From Paragonimus westermani (taxonomy: Eukaryota > Platyhelminthes > Trematoda > Plagiorchiida > Troglotrematidae), in the NCBI GenBank assembly GCA_008508345.1, contig QNGE01003222.1, positions 1 to 64,000 on the forward strand: 64,000 bases of DNA, written 5' to 3'. Every line of letters starts with the position of its first letter. The stretch's first letter is position 1. A program made the position numbers and the translations under genes. Below, one piece after another: positions 1 through 14,360 of this stretch. The notes beneath the pieces are model-generated. The model did not search any database. It had not been told where the DNA came from and saw nothing but the letters and a program-made list of their open reading frames with translations.

Positions 1-770
1 CTGACCACCCCAAGTTGCTTTGTGGTGAACGGAGCGTTGTAAAGTCTATGTGAGATTCCATGGATTCTAAAACAGTGTGAATCGAATGTCATTTGGAGGT
101 TACAGACATGATTATTACGGCTGGCATTTTCGTGGGAATGACAGAACAAATAAAGCTGGCAGGACTGACAGAACAGTGTGTACTCAACAAGCGGTATGTA
201 GATGATGCTTTTGTATCGTTGATGACAGAACTGTCGATTTCAACTCACAGGCAACTGCTGTTCACCATGACACTAGAATGGGACGGAAGATTCGCTTTCG
301 TTGATGTTACACTAATGAAACGCCCAGATGGATCAAATCAGAAAGGCATACGGCAGGGCCAGTAAACCCGTTTTCACAGATTTGTTTCAGTAAGGCAAAG
401 ACGGATCTTGACACGCTGTCTAGCAGTGTGTACTGATGATGGGCTGGACAAAGATCTCAAGGTTTTACGTGAAATATTTCATGCTAATGAATATCCGACC
501 AATGTATATCCGGATATCCTGAAGTATCTTTTGGGCGAGAGACCATCTATATGAACTTGCTACACAGAAACAAATTTACAAGCGTGTCGTTGACCAGAAG
601 GCTTGAGATGTCCCTGAGGATAGAGTTCCATGCTGCATAACCAAGACTGCCGTTTAACTGTAGGTCAGTTGTACGTTTTTACCTCAAAGATGCACCGCCC
701 AATAGTGCTAACTTATTTTGTATTTGCTCGTTCCGTTGTTCCTGTGAGACGGAGGTGTGAAATGTCGTAC
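1..770 (+). mobile_element. PLE 1: 3' part of a Penelope-like retroelement, degenerate
   Basis: The window opens inside the RT of a Penelope-like element. The RT catalytic box is intact as RYVDDAFV (192-215). It is followed by the PLE stretch after motif C, with a decayed form of the usual FLDV box as FAFVDVTLMKRPDGS (about 291-335). After a frameshift, 390-551 reads RRILTRCLAV, then LKVLREIFHANEYP, the linker PLEs carry between RT and endonuclease. 641-763 reads PRLPFNCRSVVRFYLKD and then SANLFCICSFRCSCE, the start of the GIY-YIG endonuclease, where a YIG box should follow but is lost. At least two frame changes and several stops make it non-functional. The RT N-terminus lies upstream of the window. 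The family assignment rests on motif order. The lineage differs from PLE 2 and PLE 5. Confidence 0.88.
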
Positions 771-3700
771 CCTGGCCACTGCGGTGGCTAGTGGAACCCT
801 CCTGCGGAACCCTAATCTGTTTACGCAAATGCCTTTTGTTCAAACAATAAAGTTACCATGGCCTGCCGTCGTTGGGACGATTCGTGTGGCACCGTAATAA
901 CCCTGTCTGCAATCCCTTTATGGCACTAAAATCACATTGTGTTGCTTCCCAAATAATCACGGTCCGACAACTATTTCTTTGTTTTATATCTAACCCGAAG
1001 AAGACTGTACAAAAACGAGCTTGTTTAATATGTTTTGACTTTTGACGTGATAGCGTGGTCTCAGCTACAACTCCAACTTGAAATTCTATCACGGCAACCA
1101 AACAGTCATTTCGCTAACCGTTTCACAAACTACTCTGGGACTTAACTGTGAACACATTAGGATGAATCATTCACTGAAGTACATACCGATTACTCTACGG
1201 AACCCCTGAAATAGTTGAGGGGGTGGACGCTAAATTAAAATATCCTTGCGTTTGAACAGTCCAGATCACCATTGTTTAGGGTAATAAAACTCAGACTGGC
1301 TTTGTCGTTTGATCGGCATTACATACCGATTGTGTGAATGGTGGCCCTGAGATGTTGTTGCATCGTGACTTGTGTGATGAAGAGTTTTTGGAACGAGGCC
1401 AGGAGATCCCTTAAAACATTAATTTGTCTTGATACAGCTTAGCAATGATAAAAGAAGACCTACTGCGGATAGCAAACTTCTGTTTATCCTTTTCAGTCAT
1501 GAAAGTGAAATATGTTGAGCCGTAGAGAACAGGCGGGTTGCAATAACAACAGAACTGTTCGCGTTTGGGCTTTACAGTGAGGGGGATATTAGCGTCAGAT
1601 TTAAGGCCGGTAGTCTGTCATATTCAACAATTTATGCATGTACATGATCAGACTGCTAGTACCAATTCATATAAACTGTCAATAATCTGTTGACAATGGT
1701 AATTTGCCTGCCTCTTTTGAAGTAAACCCTAATAGTAATCGTTTCTAGTTTTTATAACATACGACTTCTCTTGTTATGTAAAGCAGCTTTCGGTGAAAAG
1801 GTAATCTACAGTAGCAAGGCTGCCGGTATATAATCAATTGCTGCGCTAGCCTAAGGTTTATTCCTACAGAGCACACTCGCTGACACAACTTAATAAAATT
1901 TACAGGAGGCTTAAAAAATCAACAGTTGTAGGCGGTGAAGCACACATAGTCCTAACTCGCTGGTTTTAATCCCCCTCAATCTGTCACATCATGTGGTCCA
2001 TCCAATTAATTTTCACCTTCTACGTATGTATCATCCTCTGTAGACATGAGTTTATCTACTCACGTATAAGTTACTGTGTTGAACTGCTCCAGAATCACGT
2101 GTTTGTCCGTTCAACCGTGCTTTTGCGTCAATGTTAGTATGTCTTTTCGTCCACATGGATGAAAATGACGAGCGAAACAATATTTAGGCATATACATAGC
2201 AGGATGACCTTATGCACTTTACTAAGCGGCGTGAAACACTGCAGCAATCCATAAACAGGTCTGTTCGTTCTAGAGGTAACAATGATTTCTGTAATTCCGG
2301 TGGTTGTATAAGGTAAACGCGAAAAAAATTATTACGTTTTTAGTAACACACTCTGTCCAATAGAACTGTGCATTCGGTCTCCAGATTAAAATAAGCATTC
2401 GAAGCTGTTTAGCTTTCCCAGGTAGCGCATACCAACACCCCTCATCCTCCGAATTCTTTCGACAGTTTCTTTGGAACGCCTATATTTTCACGCGTTTCCA
2501 AACTATTCACTTAACTCCTTTATGAACATAGATGTGAAATGGGACAAGGTCACATAACAGGGATTTACCACCCAGCTAGCTTACAGCTGCGATTCTGGTA
2601 AACTTTGAAACAGTGTAGTTTTGTCGTGGAATGTAAAACTTTTCGTAATGCCAACTATCAAAAACCGATTCTTCCCTACTGCCAGGAGCCTTTGTTTGGG
2701 TTTAAGAGGAAGAGGTTAGTCTGATTAGATTGGAACTCCCAAATTCTATCTCAAGAATTGACGATCTCACTCACCAGACCACCCTTCTTATACACAAGTG
2801 GTTTATGACTTGGTTTATGCCTGTCGGTTTGCCGGTTAGTGATTTGAAGATTTACGCCGTGCTAAACGCTGTTGTGTGCGCCACATGATCTATGCAAACG
2901 GGGGACTGAGAGAGCATGTGAATCGTAATTGCAACCTTCAGATTGAGTCTGGGTTGCCGTAACAACAAAACAAGTTAGTCTTGTAGTTATTGAGTGTGAG
3001 CAGACCTGGTAATCAGTTGCTGAGACAAATTATTTAACCCAGACCGGTTGCAAATGTGTAGTAACATATCATGTGACAGTAAAAAGACTTCATGTTCTCT
3101 CTAAGTATCAAGACTTGGCAACTAATTTAATTGACTATATTTTGTAATGCGGGTCCTGAAGAGATAGACAAAACGGACACACCCGACGTAAGCCACGTGC
3201 ATACAATGTATTAGTTAGTTTAGCCATGTCGGTTTCCAGTGCACTCCACCTCGGTTTGCTTCTATTGAAAAAGAGCACACACGGCACCGTTTGCTTCAGC
3301 TGCATCCGGACCGCTTGCCGATACAAGTATTTTTAAACATGTCCAATAAGCCATTTTGTGTATGCCCTGGTATTGTTAGGTTTCATCGAAACGAAGTACA
3401 GGCTTGGCAAACACAGATTACCCAGTTATGCAAAATCAGGCAACTGACATTTTCTGTCATACGTACACTGACACTGAAATTGTGAACACAAGAGAGGCTC
3501 ACCAAGGGATTCTTTGTATGTTGGCCCAAACGTTATTTCCCCAGCCTCTGCACAACGAAACACACCACGTTTCCATGACTCAATTTGCTCCTATTCTCAC
3601 TGCTTTCACGGCATTCAGAATCCCGGCTGATGGTCATCATGACTATCTGTTTCTTCTGTCTACGTCACACATGGTGAACAAATTCCTCGATATCCGCTTA

Positions 3701-6700
3701 CCGAACTAGTGTTTATTTTGTTGTGACTCTTGTTTTCTGATGTCTTTACTCGAAATGTAACTGCGTACTATTTACTTGGTGAGTTGGCTATCTCTGCATA
3801 CTTACAGATCCGTGTGTAATGGCATTTGATCTGTGTTCTTCATATACAACACCAATACACACTGACACTTCAACCCTCCAGTCCGTTATTCTTCCAAAAC
3901 AAACTGTGCTACGAATAAACTGCCGTTGGAGTGTAATTGTCCGGTAAGGCTTAGGACATCAGTAGTCAGTGATGAATTAATTAATTAATCATCAGTCATC
4001 AATGACTGCGTAATATATGACTGATGAGCTTGACGAGTGTTTCCGATCGTAAAGAATTTGATTGATCTTGACGATAAAAGTACTTGTACAAGTCGTTCTG
4101 CACACTGGACTTGTTTCCACTTTTATCAATGATGAAATCATAAGCGATCAAGTCCAAGACAGCAAACTATGACCTAAATCTGCCCTCCTCAAAAACAATC
4201 AAAAAATGTTGAACACGATAAGCTTGGGTGCTTAGAAAGTCTTAAACCATATGCAGGTTGTTATACTGCGGGAGATTTGAAAAACCTCGAAGAATCTTGC
4301 CTCTATCCGTCAGTCACTTTCCTTCGTTTGAATATAAACAGCGTAACTCAACCATCAGTTCTTTCGTAGGATAGAGCAGCGCTTACCGGCGTCAATCCTA
4401 AAAACTTTGAGTATACACAGCCTCAGTTACTAAGCTAACAGTTTTACGAACTTATTTAACGTAATTCCGGGTGACTAACCTCACTCAAGCAAGGCCTTTT
4501 ATATCTCCTCATGTTTGTCCTTCAAAGTTAAACGTGTTGGAAGAAGTCAAATCAAGAGGAAATTGGATCGCGCACAGATGGATTGCCATGAAACCCTTGC
4601 CAACTGATCGACAGACAAACAACATTTTAAGTTGATTTGATCCCAACAAAGTTCTCATCCAACCCATTGGCCACTTGTTATATATTCGAACCATTTTGCC
4701 CGTATTCTTTGTGTTCCATCTGAAATTACTTGTAAATCTACATCAGTCGTTATCAGAATTATTCGTTTCCCACTAAAATGTCTCTGTAACCATTCACACC
4801 GTTGTCAGGTCCCGAGTCTACTGGGCAGTTCTCTAGGACCTCAAGTTTCGGTGTCAAATGCTGGCCAACATAAGTGAGTCTACTCAAAATATAAACAGGC
4901 AATTCAATACCATGAACCACTGTGTGAAACACATTGGTCGTATGGAAAAGTACCGGCAGGCGATAAAATAAAACTACTGGGCTAACCTGTGGGAAATTTT
5001 AAAAAATATTTCGCAAATATCACTCACCATAATTCAGAGTCCATAGTGATGCGCACTGCATTTGTGTTTACGTAAATCATTTGAAAGTTGGCTGGTTCCT
5101 CACTAACACGATTTCTTACTCAGGCTTGTAAATATGGCAGTGATGAGATTCTACCGAAATATATTAGGTAGAATAGATGTTCCCCGTACCTAATAGTCAT
5201 ATAAGCGAAATGTCCTTACCGAAATGGATGACGGTTGTGTCCTTAAAACGGGTTACTAGAACCGAAATTCATGTCATGCCTACGACTACACCGTTAGAAA
5301 TGTTCCTTTGTGACCTTAATTTTTATGTTACAAGCTAGCTAGGGTGACAAATTTGACCTGACCACCCTACTGACTGAGTCAGATGTGTCCGGTCATTTGT
5401 TAAATGCTACGACATGCCTTTACCGGTGCCATTGCCTTACGTACGCAAGTTGTCGGACGTGACATACACATGAACTCCCTGCTTTTAACCGTATCCATGA
5501 TTGTTACATCTTGGGATGTCGTTGAGACAGGCATGAAAAATGGAATGTCGGATAACAATGTAACACCGTTTAAAGGATTGCATGAGAGCATTGACAACAA
5601 CATACTATTGGGACAACACTGAGTGTGTCAGCGTTTCAGACCAGAAATATGAGTGATCCCAATAGGTCCTGACTCTGTACTCGACAAGCTTCGACATTAT
5701 TCCGGATACTGTCCAAAGAAACTATTCCATAGGCTGATAGGTTCCCATCTCACATCATCTTGCCTATCCATCGGAATAGTCAACCACGATCTATCTGCTT
5801 CAGGTGGATGTCAAGCTGTGGGGAAAACTACCATACCACGGGAAAGATCAAATGTGTAGATATGGAGCTGTCTGACAAGTTGCTAAGTGCAAAGTGAAGT
5901 CAAAGCCTGGAGAATGAAAGTTACCGGTATGTTTTTTCAGTGCTGCTTTTTACAATCACTTGCTATCACTTCTGCGGAATATATGGCTATGGGACAGTAA
6001 TAATGTGTTGGCCTTTGGGATTGACTAAAAAAGCTTAATTTTACGCTCCTGTATAAGAGTGGATGAGAATGCATACGTTTGACTAAAATAGAGCCTGATC
6101 TTATTGCAATTAAGTTTTGCATTTGACAAATCAAACATTTCTTAACGTGCAATTCTTTGCAGCATACGTATGAGATTATGGGAATAACCCAGTGTGAGAG
6201 TTGACGACCCATTCATCATCCACTGACATAAGTCTCACTGAGCAGTGAACGAACTGATCAAATAACCTACTGGTTCATCCACAACAGTGACCGTATTTGG
6301 AAAAGGGATTCTCAACACACGCGTGGTTCGATGGATACATTTGCAATTGTCTACTAGAGACAAGATCCGTAGAACAAACCATTCCACGAGTAGCTTGATA
6401 CGCTGAGCGCAACAAGATATGTATGTGTTTAACATTTCTTAAGATTTTTAACTGTTGATCAGTAACAATCCATTGGGTGATTGTAAGATGACTGTCAGTC
6501 TATATCGTTCACGCAAGTCGGCCACGGAATCAAGTATGAACTTATTCCTAGTCATTATTATGCTTATTGGTTAGACAGGTTAGACAACACGCTGAATTTT
6601 CAGCAAGGACCAAAAGAACACGCTACCGTTCCGTTTTTTTGTGACTCGTATCTAGTCCACTTCAGCAGACCGGTGCGATTTTCAATGTTCACTGGAAAAG

Positions 6701-9700
6701 CTTTTTCAACTCCTCTTCTTCCCCAGTCGATTTGGTCTTAAGAGAGGATAGTATTGGCTTTACTTCACCGTGTAACGTAACAAACGTATTTAAGATTTCT
6801 TACTGAACACCACCCACACTTGCTAGCAGCCTCCGCACTCAGATAGGCTCCTCGGCTGGCCCACTTCGAGAAAAAACGCTAGGGTCGAGCTTCGCTCTTA
6901 TCATAACTCATTAGTTGTGCTCATCCTTTTTCGGCTCAGGGTTTGCACTCTGACCCGCGTGCTTGTGAGACTAGTGTGTTAACGTCAACCTCAGCAGATT
7001 CACAGTAGGTACAACCGAATGATCAAATCCAAAGGCTCTACTACAACTTTGTATGAGGAGGGTTTGGCCTGCCTGATCATTCTGAAAAAAGAGAGAACAG
7101 AATCACTCTGTTCTATCCATTCGATAACCATGCGATGAGAACTTCTCAGTTCGGTTGAAATTAGTGTCTTCAGTGAAACATCTGGACATGGGTTGAATCA
7201 ACAGTGGAAGTTGGGGGACCTAGATTAGTTCAAATTGAACGCTACCCACACTTATATTTAAATTCCCGCTAAGCGGGTGGCCTGATGACTGATCGTTCCA
7301 ACAAAACCCCTGAGTGGACTACAGTTTAGTGTAGGCCTCCAGTTCATTCATGGAAGTAACAGTCCTTGAGAAATCAGTGTGTCGGTACGCAGCACTGCTT
7401 CACAAATAGCTTACAACCATCAGATCTGTCGTACACAGAGTGGCTTTGTTCAGCTTAGACCATTTTCGATACTGAACAGAAGGTTGAAGTTCTAAAACGC
7501 CATTTCACTGAATAATTTATGGGTTTGTCTGTTCTCATTGCATTCTTCTCCCATTTCTAACTTGACTTTCTTTGAAGTTCACTTTGGGTATTTGACAAAG
7601 CAACCAAGTTAACATGTCTGCACAAAAGACTGGAGGCGAAATTGCAAGTTTGAAGGACTTCAAACCACGATTTGCCCATTCGCCCACGTCAAACGGCGGT
7701 AAAATAACACAAAATGAAAGTGGCCGAAATGATTAGGTGGTCAATCTGAGGTTCTGTTCACAAGGCTTCTTTTGGCATGCACATCGCTGATTCCGTTGTG
7801 TCAGCAAAGTATTCAAGATTTGAGGTCTGGATTTTCCTGGAGAAAAAGTTACACGAGCTGAACGAACAGACAAATTAACTACTTGACCGTTCTACTTTAA
7901 GCAAAGCAGCCGGAAATCTTGTTAACCGTAGAAGCTTTTTCTACAAGCAGCATCACCGTCAAAAATTGCATGATGCAGAAGTGTAGATTACGCATTTCTA
8001 TTAGTCCTGTTATAGACAACAAACATACAACATTCCTGAATTTACTGTACACATAACATGCTCTCACATACGGTCTAGTTGACAACTAGACTGTTCGAAT
8101 AGCACTTGAGTGATGACCACCGAAATAGAGGGAAAAACACAGGTAAGAAAACGTATTCAACCAAAGTATTTTTTATATCTCAGCCACTAAATGGAAAGCA
8201 ATACAATCAGATTATAACGAACGAACATTCCAACACCGGACAACGACAAAATGCGCAGTAGACGTGAATGACACATGGAGGCACCTAGATACACTCACCA
8301 AGTGCACTGATAAGTGGGTAACCGTGCCACGCAATGGGTATGTCTGATCCATGTACACAGGGTAAAGAGTGTACCTTACCACGAACTTACGTTGTTATTT
8401 CCTACTCTAATGGTACATTGAGAACTATTTAATAGAGATCAGTCAGTTTCTTAACCAATCATTCACTTTATTGAGAAACAGAGAACTACAGATATTTGGT
8501 TTGTTTTCATGGAAATAGAACTGCATGCAAATTTCGGAGACAGAGGTGACGATATTAGTCGGCAACCCTGATTGCTAGAAGTTCACGAAGTTTTGCTATT
8601 TCGTTTAAGTACTTTGACACATTGATTGAGTAGTCTATCGAACAACTTCTTCAACTTTTGGGGCTCAAACCCTTTCATGCTGACTGTGAATTATCCACCG
8701 ATTCCAGCGTTCAGTCACACATTTTAGCACCGGACAAGCCTATTTAAATTAGTCTTCCTGTGATCATGGTCAAGACAGTAGGCCGGTCATCTCACAACCT
8801 TAGTCCTTCGGTGAGATAGCCGTATTACCGTAATACTCGACTAGTGTATTGAGACGTTGTCTTGTTGTTATGTTAAAATTACCTGTTTATTCGAAGAAAT
8901 GGAGGACAACAAAATGTCTGGTGAGAAGAGTCGGTTTCATAATCTCAGCAGATTCGGTCATTTAACTGTTCCGAAAACGAGGAACTTTCCGTCATTAGTG
9001 ACCAGGCAGAACATCTTTTGAGCAACCCGACTGAAGCAGAGGTTCTGCCTCGGAAAATCAGGTCAGTATTTTCTCCGTGGGGCCAGGTCAGCCAAATAAC
9101 TTCTACCAAAACTTAAAATAAAACGAAACATAGTTGACATTTTCATAAAACGGATTTCGATCTACACTCAACTGCATTGTATCAAGCACTAATCCGCCGA
9201 AATGTTTATTTGTTGTCATATATGTCAACCCTGACGTCTTATTTAGCGTGTATAAGGACGCTGATCTTCGTCACTGAATTCATCCTTCAAGCGGTTCTCG
9301 TTACATAGTAAACCAATCGGAATACCGAATGTTTGTCTCACACCGACAATATTGCATGCTTCATTTCTCCAGCTAAATGTTTCCTGTTATTCTCAGTCAC
9401 AACGTGGCAATATTGAATATATTGTCATGAGTCATGATCGGGTGTAGCTGACGGGGTGTGGAAATAGTCCTCATTCTGAGCCGTCGATCCAGCTTCCGGT
9501 GACATGTTTTAGGTGAAACGATAGAGCTAAAAGGCACCGATTGCGTGAGTTTGTTTACGATATGATGGGTTCAGTCTTAGACCTTCGATAAATCTGACAA
9601 TGTTGACTGGGTGGTGGCGCATATCGAGTAGTTAAGCGGGGTGAACTAACTTTAGACCAGCTTTTCAGCCTGAAAGCACATTGTTAACGTGAGTTAGTGA

Positions 9701-12039
9701 AATAATTTGTGAAAATATCTAACTAAATTCCACGTTCATTTCATTGGTTACGCAAGATGTCCAAATGAAATTCTGAATGCCAGTTTCTGATAGAATTTCC
9801 TTGTTCCTATGCCTCTATACTCGTTTTGTATGAGTGCATTTGGCAACAGAGTCATATTAATTTGTTACAGAAAGCGGTTTCCGTTGAAGTGAAATTGTAG
9901 AAGACGACTTTTTAGACTGAAGTGAACTTACAGTGTTGAAGCTGGGTGAGTTAGTTAACAAGCTAAACGCAGGACACAGTTTGACGATTTATGAATGCCA
10001 GAAAAGGTTTTTAAGTTGTTTCAGAGGACTACCAAGTTGTAAGCAATCTACGGGCTTATTTACCGAGCTGGAATCTAATTGATTTTGTGGGACGCATTCA
10101 AACCACATGACATTTAAACGACACACCAGAAGAGATATCGGTATACCTAAAGGCCCTGGCTCAGGTAACCTAATGAGCAAGTGGTGTGTAGAGATTATTG
10201 AATGGCATTATTGAAGCGGTTAAGATACGACAGTATGTCTTTAGAGGAGCACTGATTTGCTTACCGTCATTAACCTGAACAAAAATGAAACAATACACTT
10301 AAGCCGGAGAGATATGGCAACAAGAGGCAAACGAAGCTAACCGGTGATAATCTGGATATCGTGAAACAATTTGTTAGCAAGACAAAGCCCTACCACATAT
10401 AGCGACAACATGGCTACCTAGCCCGAGACTGTTGTTTTGATAGTGAGCCTGTGGGGTTGAGGTGCCAATCAGATGTCCAAAATTTATTACACACATCCTA
10501 GTGTTAGAATAGAGGACTGATTTGTAGTCAGCTTAGAAGACTTCGGGTGGCCGTAGAAATTAAATACAGCCAGATTTCTATCACCACTTATAGTCCTCTT
10601 TCTACAGGGACCTATCAAGCACTTTTAATTCTCTTTTTTCCAATGAAGTATTTCATGTAGTATGAAAACGACTGATATCTACATGATACTAAGCAATGTA
10701 TCGTCGGAATATGGAGCTAGCACTGTAAGTTTGTAGTTGGACGTATCACTCATCGATGTGGGAAGGCAAGTAACTGAAAATTTCATAGACAGAGTGTGTG
10801 AGCTGATTACTCAACCATATCACACTATTAAGGCATCGATTTTTGTAAATTGTGAAATTAAATTTCTTCATACCACATGATCATAATTGTTTAGGTGGTA
10901 ATTCACTAATCTCAAAATTGTAAAGAACATGCGACCCTGACAGACATGCACTTACTGGTTTTTCCATCTCACAGAATCATGGTACGGTAAATATATTGGC
11001 CATAATTTCCCAGTGAAAAAGCTAATTGGACTGGGTGAAAATCAGCTAGTCAAACAGATGTTGGAATCGATCCAGAGTGAAACCCGGTTGGTTTTTCATT
11101 TTTCAGTCATAGATCTAGTTGAGGGATTAACAGCAATCGTCCGGAAATTGACAGTCAGTTCAAAAGACCTTCAAATAAACCTGTGAACCGAGATTCTGTT
11201 TCTGATTAGTTTGTTTGGCCTAATTTGTGTGAAGTCGGGCACTCACCGACTGCCTGTGTATTAAGAGACTTTTTCAATAAATCCATTCATCAGTCAAGTT
11301 ACTATAGACCCTGTCATCTTGGTTATATACCAACATGATACCGTAAGTCCAGACACTTTTCAAGCGTCTGGGGTTCATTTATTCCAAAAACGCTAACAGT
11401 TGTTTGACTCCTCTAGAGTGACTATAGCAATCAGGCTTGTGTTTCGCATTTTGGTTCGACAATGTGTAGGCACGTCGTTTTCAAGCCCCCCTAACTCATT
11501 TGCGTTTACTTCACTGTATTTGTCTTTCGTCTGGTTCAACTTTGGGTAGGCTGGCAGACCGTCCTTTCTCCGCCATTTCCCAAATTAGGGTTCATGGTCG
11601 ATGGAATGTGATTAGAAAATGAGTCACCCGCAGACCCACATACAAGTTATGCTTTGTTGGTCGGGTCACACATGCCCGTCCCCATGGCCGCCAGGTGGTG
11701 AACTTGGTAACGTGTCATGTGAGTCATTGTAGTGTTTGTGGACTCGCCACTAGTTGAGAGTGTTGGGACTTGCTGCATAGACTGATGTGATAACATATTT
11801 GAATTCAGGGAAAAGGAGTGAGTCGAGCCTTCAAAAAAAGCTGTTGTTACAGTTGAACTAACCGTCACAGACTATTTTTAAAACAGTTCGTTTCTTTAGA
11901 AGTTTAAAAGAAAATGTCAGAAAATAAAAACTGACAAACGCAAGCATTTCTTGTTGATTCCTCAACACTAAATTCACAGTGGACGACTTTTGTATGCGAG
12001 AATTAGAAGGGTGGAGTGGATAGTTGGTCAGTCCATGGC
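771..12039. other. No recognisable gene (about 11.3 kb)
   Basis: No reading frame here shows a conserved domain, a consistent exon-intron structure or retroelement motifs that I can recognise. The open frames are short (at most about 90 codons) and spread over all frames, as expected by chance. A short serine/threonine/methionine-rich frame on the minus strand at 11,647-11,868 has a fairly coding-like look, but it has no recognised family and its downstream frame is stop-broken. The stretch probably contains repeats too old to identify by eye. Confidence 0.5.
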
Positions 12040-14360
12040 ACAGTAAGGCCCACGAACAACTGTAGTTGAAGCCACAAGACCGGCTTCAGCCGACTGAATG
12101 CGAGTCTCAGAAAACTCCATTAACCTCGGACTGGAATGACATAATACGATTCTAAATGCTTAAGCTGGGTCGATGGCCTGACCAGTGGTTAGGACGTGTC
12201 TTGTGACTACGATCATTGGTTACGTGCATGTTTCAACGGTATTGCCGTTTATCGGCAGTGCGGAGTTCTGCACTCATTTGAGTAAATGTTCCTTCACCTC
12301 GGTTCTGCCTGTGCAAACTTGTTTGCAGTTACCTACCACTTGGTAGACACCCAGAAGCTGATTTCCTTTGACTGAGGGCACAAACTGCTTATGGGTTAGA
12401 GTCAATATACAGAGTTCCACTGCGTTATGTGTTCGTTCAATCAAATTCATTAGTCTTTACGTTGTTTGATGCATACTACAGTCACCCTCGAAAGGGAACC
12501 CTATGTAGACTTCCTTCTTTTTCAGGATGTCCATTTGTTAGGATGGTGATTTTGACCTACTATGTCTTTCTATGAATTCTTTGCAAGAACACTCGATTGC
12601 AGTACTGGCGTAATCAACCCTAGTTCGCCCACAAGACTACTCTGTGTACTGACTCGTCCCGCGCATGTGAATAGCATGTTAACTAGTGAGCGTTTGTGAT
12701 GGACTGGTGTGAAACTATTAAATTCCGATATTGACCGAACTACGTAGTTTTCCCATAAACAGCTCTTAATAGAACGAATTTCCTGGTGACTTATGGATAT
12801 GTCAAAAGCGGCAAACAATTATCAGTCCTAAGTGGTCGTTAATTTCCGTTTAGGATGACAACTATTTAAGCGCCACGCTAGGTTATCCATTACCTGTTCT
12901 GACCGACTGAATAGTAGTGTATCATTGATAAATCGTTCATAGTACGACTGACTCGCCATGTCTGAGGTTAACTTTTGTTCAAAGTTTAACATGAAAACGT
13001 CTGTTAACATGGGCCCTAGTGGACTTCCCATGGCTACCACATCTAGTTGACGGTGGCACCGATCAGTAGAACGGAAGTTGGCATTTTCATTGCATAAAAA
13101 TAAAGCTTCCCCTAGAATATTGCTAAGCGCAAGTAACGTAATGTGAATCGTCTTGGCGAGCTCATAATTATAATCAATCGTCTCCTGTGGCGGAACATAA
13201 TTGAACATTGGCTGAACGTCTGTGTATCACATCAACTCATTAGCAAGATTGGTGTTGTCCAAGTCGCTGACCGGCATACCAATTTTGGTTTGGAGAATTT
13301 GTCATCATCAGAATAGGTTTAAACGGCGTTCCAGAGTTGTGTGTCTTAGCGAGGCCGTGGAGCTGAGCTGTAGACGAGCCACACGGTTTAAGAGATTTCA
13401 TTGTCATGTCATCAGTTATGAGCAGTTGCATGAGAAACTGAAGACGCCCTCCTATATAGCTTTCTTTTTCGGCGCCTATTTCATGAAACTTTCTTTGGTC
13501 CTGTAGTATTGACAGCATTTTCTGCGCATACCTGACTCTGTCTAAAACGACTGCTCGGCAGCCGTTATCTGGCTTAAGTATTACCTTAAGTATTACACTT
13601 TTTGAATCAAGTTTTCTTAATGATTGCAGGCGTTGCTACTTGATAAAACACCGGCCATTAGGTATTTCAGTGAGTTTGGTTTTAATTCAGTCTAGGTTGG
13701 CAGTAGTGGTTGACGAAATATCTGTTGATCGATCAGTTGGGCTTTCACACTGGGCTCCAACCTGAATACGATTAGGCCTATGTGGTGGCATTTCATATTC
13801 CAGATCCAAAGCTATGGCATCTAACTGTACAGAATGCAATAGTACTTGGCCTTTGAAGTGAGCAGAGAAAAGATTGTCATGACACGATTTATGCTGGACT
13901 CGAAACAAACGTTTGTTACGATATGACGAGGCCACTGCAGTCACACATCGCCACCCTATTTTGTCCGTACAGAAGGAACTGTTTATGGCGTTTATTCCGC
14001 CCTGTTAGTAACTGAACAAGTCTTAAACTTTGATCTTCTGTGAAGTTGTCTATGGACTGGACGTTTGTACACTTAACTCGTCTGCAGCAAACATCAGTTG
14101 AGGCGTAGAGGAATCTGTTCAAAGATATATCGTAAAATGTCAGTCTTTTATCCGCTCTGCTCATATTTTTAACGGAAAATGTTTGTTTCGAAATACTTTA
14201 CTTTCGTAAATGCATCGCTCCAGTTGCACGCTGTAACAGTCTGAACTCGAAATGTAGGCATTGCACGCATTCCACTTTTGATGCCTCTTCGAATTGCCGA
14301 AATAGTATTAACCCTCTTGTGGACGACTCGTGTAAATATCCGGCTCATTAAATGCAAGCA
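12040..14360 (-). mobile_element. PLE 2: near full-length coding relic of a Penelope-like element
   Basis: Reading on the minus strand, the PLE protein can be followed almost from end to end, in pieces. About 14,357-13,690 covers the N-terminal region (SDAFTKVKYFETN, DKRLTFYDISLNRFLY, and a segment with NRIQVGAQCES). 13,655-13,500 has the pre-RT block ending LKPDNGCRAVVLDRVRY. 13,309-13,362 has LHGLAKTHNSGTPFKPIL. 13,011-13,031 has MGSPLGP. 12,921-12,932 is the catalytic box, changed from YIDD to FIND. 12,570-12,720 has FNSFTPVHHKRSLVNMLF. About 12,270-12,530 is a GIY-YIG remnant with VYQ and GRTE still visible. 12,150-12,220 has VTRHVLTTGQAIDP. It has multiple frameshifts, internal stops and a 12-bp tandem duplication at 13,574-13,596. 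It is the same subfamily as PLE 5 (shared QETIDY, MGSPLGP and LNSCHP-type boxes). It is inactive. Confidence 0.92.

Noticed and set aside
3961..4013. Palindromic ATTA repeat flanked by AGTCA/TGACT arms
   Set aside because: Low-complexity A+T sequence with short arms; expected by chance in a window of this size.
4019..4045. CTGATGAG near an A+T-rich palindrome
   Set aside because: GAAA is missing and stem II does not form, so this is a chance match to seven bases of the hammerhead core.
12180..12245. tRNA-like or SINE-like A-box (TGGCC...GTGGTTAGGACG) on the plus strand
   Set aside because: Its reverse complement encodes the PLE 2 box VTRHVLTTGQAIDP in register with the rest of the element, and there is no matching B-box or cloverleaf.
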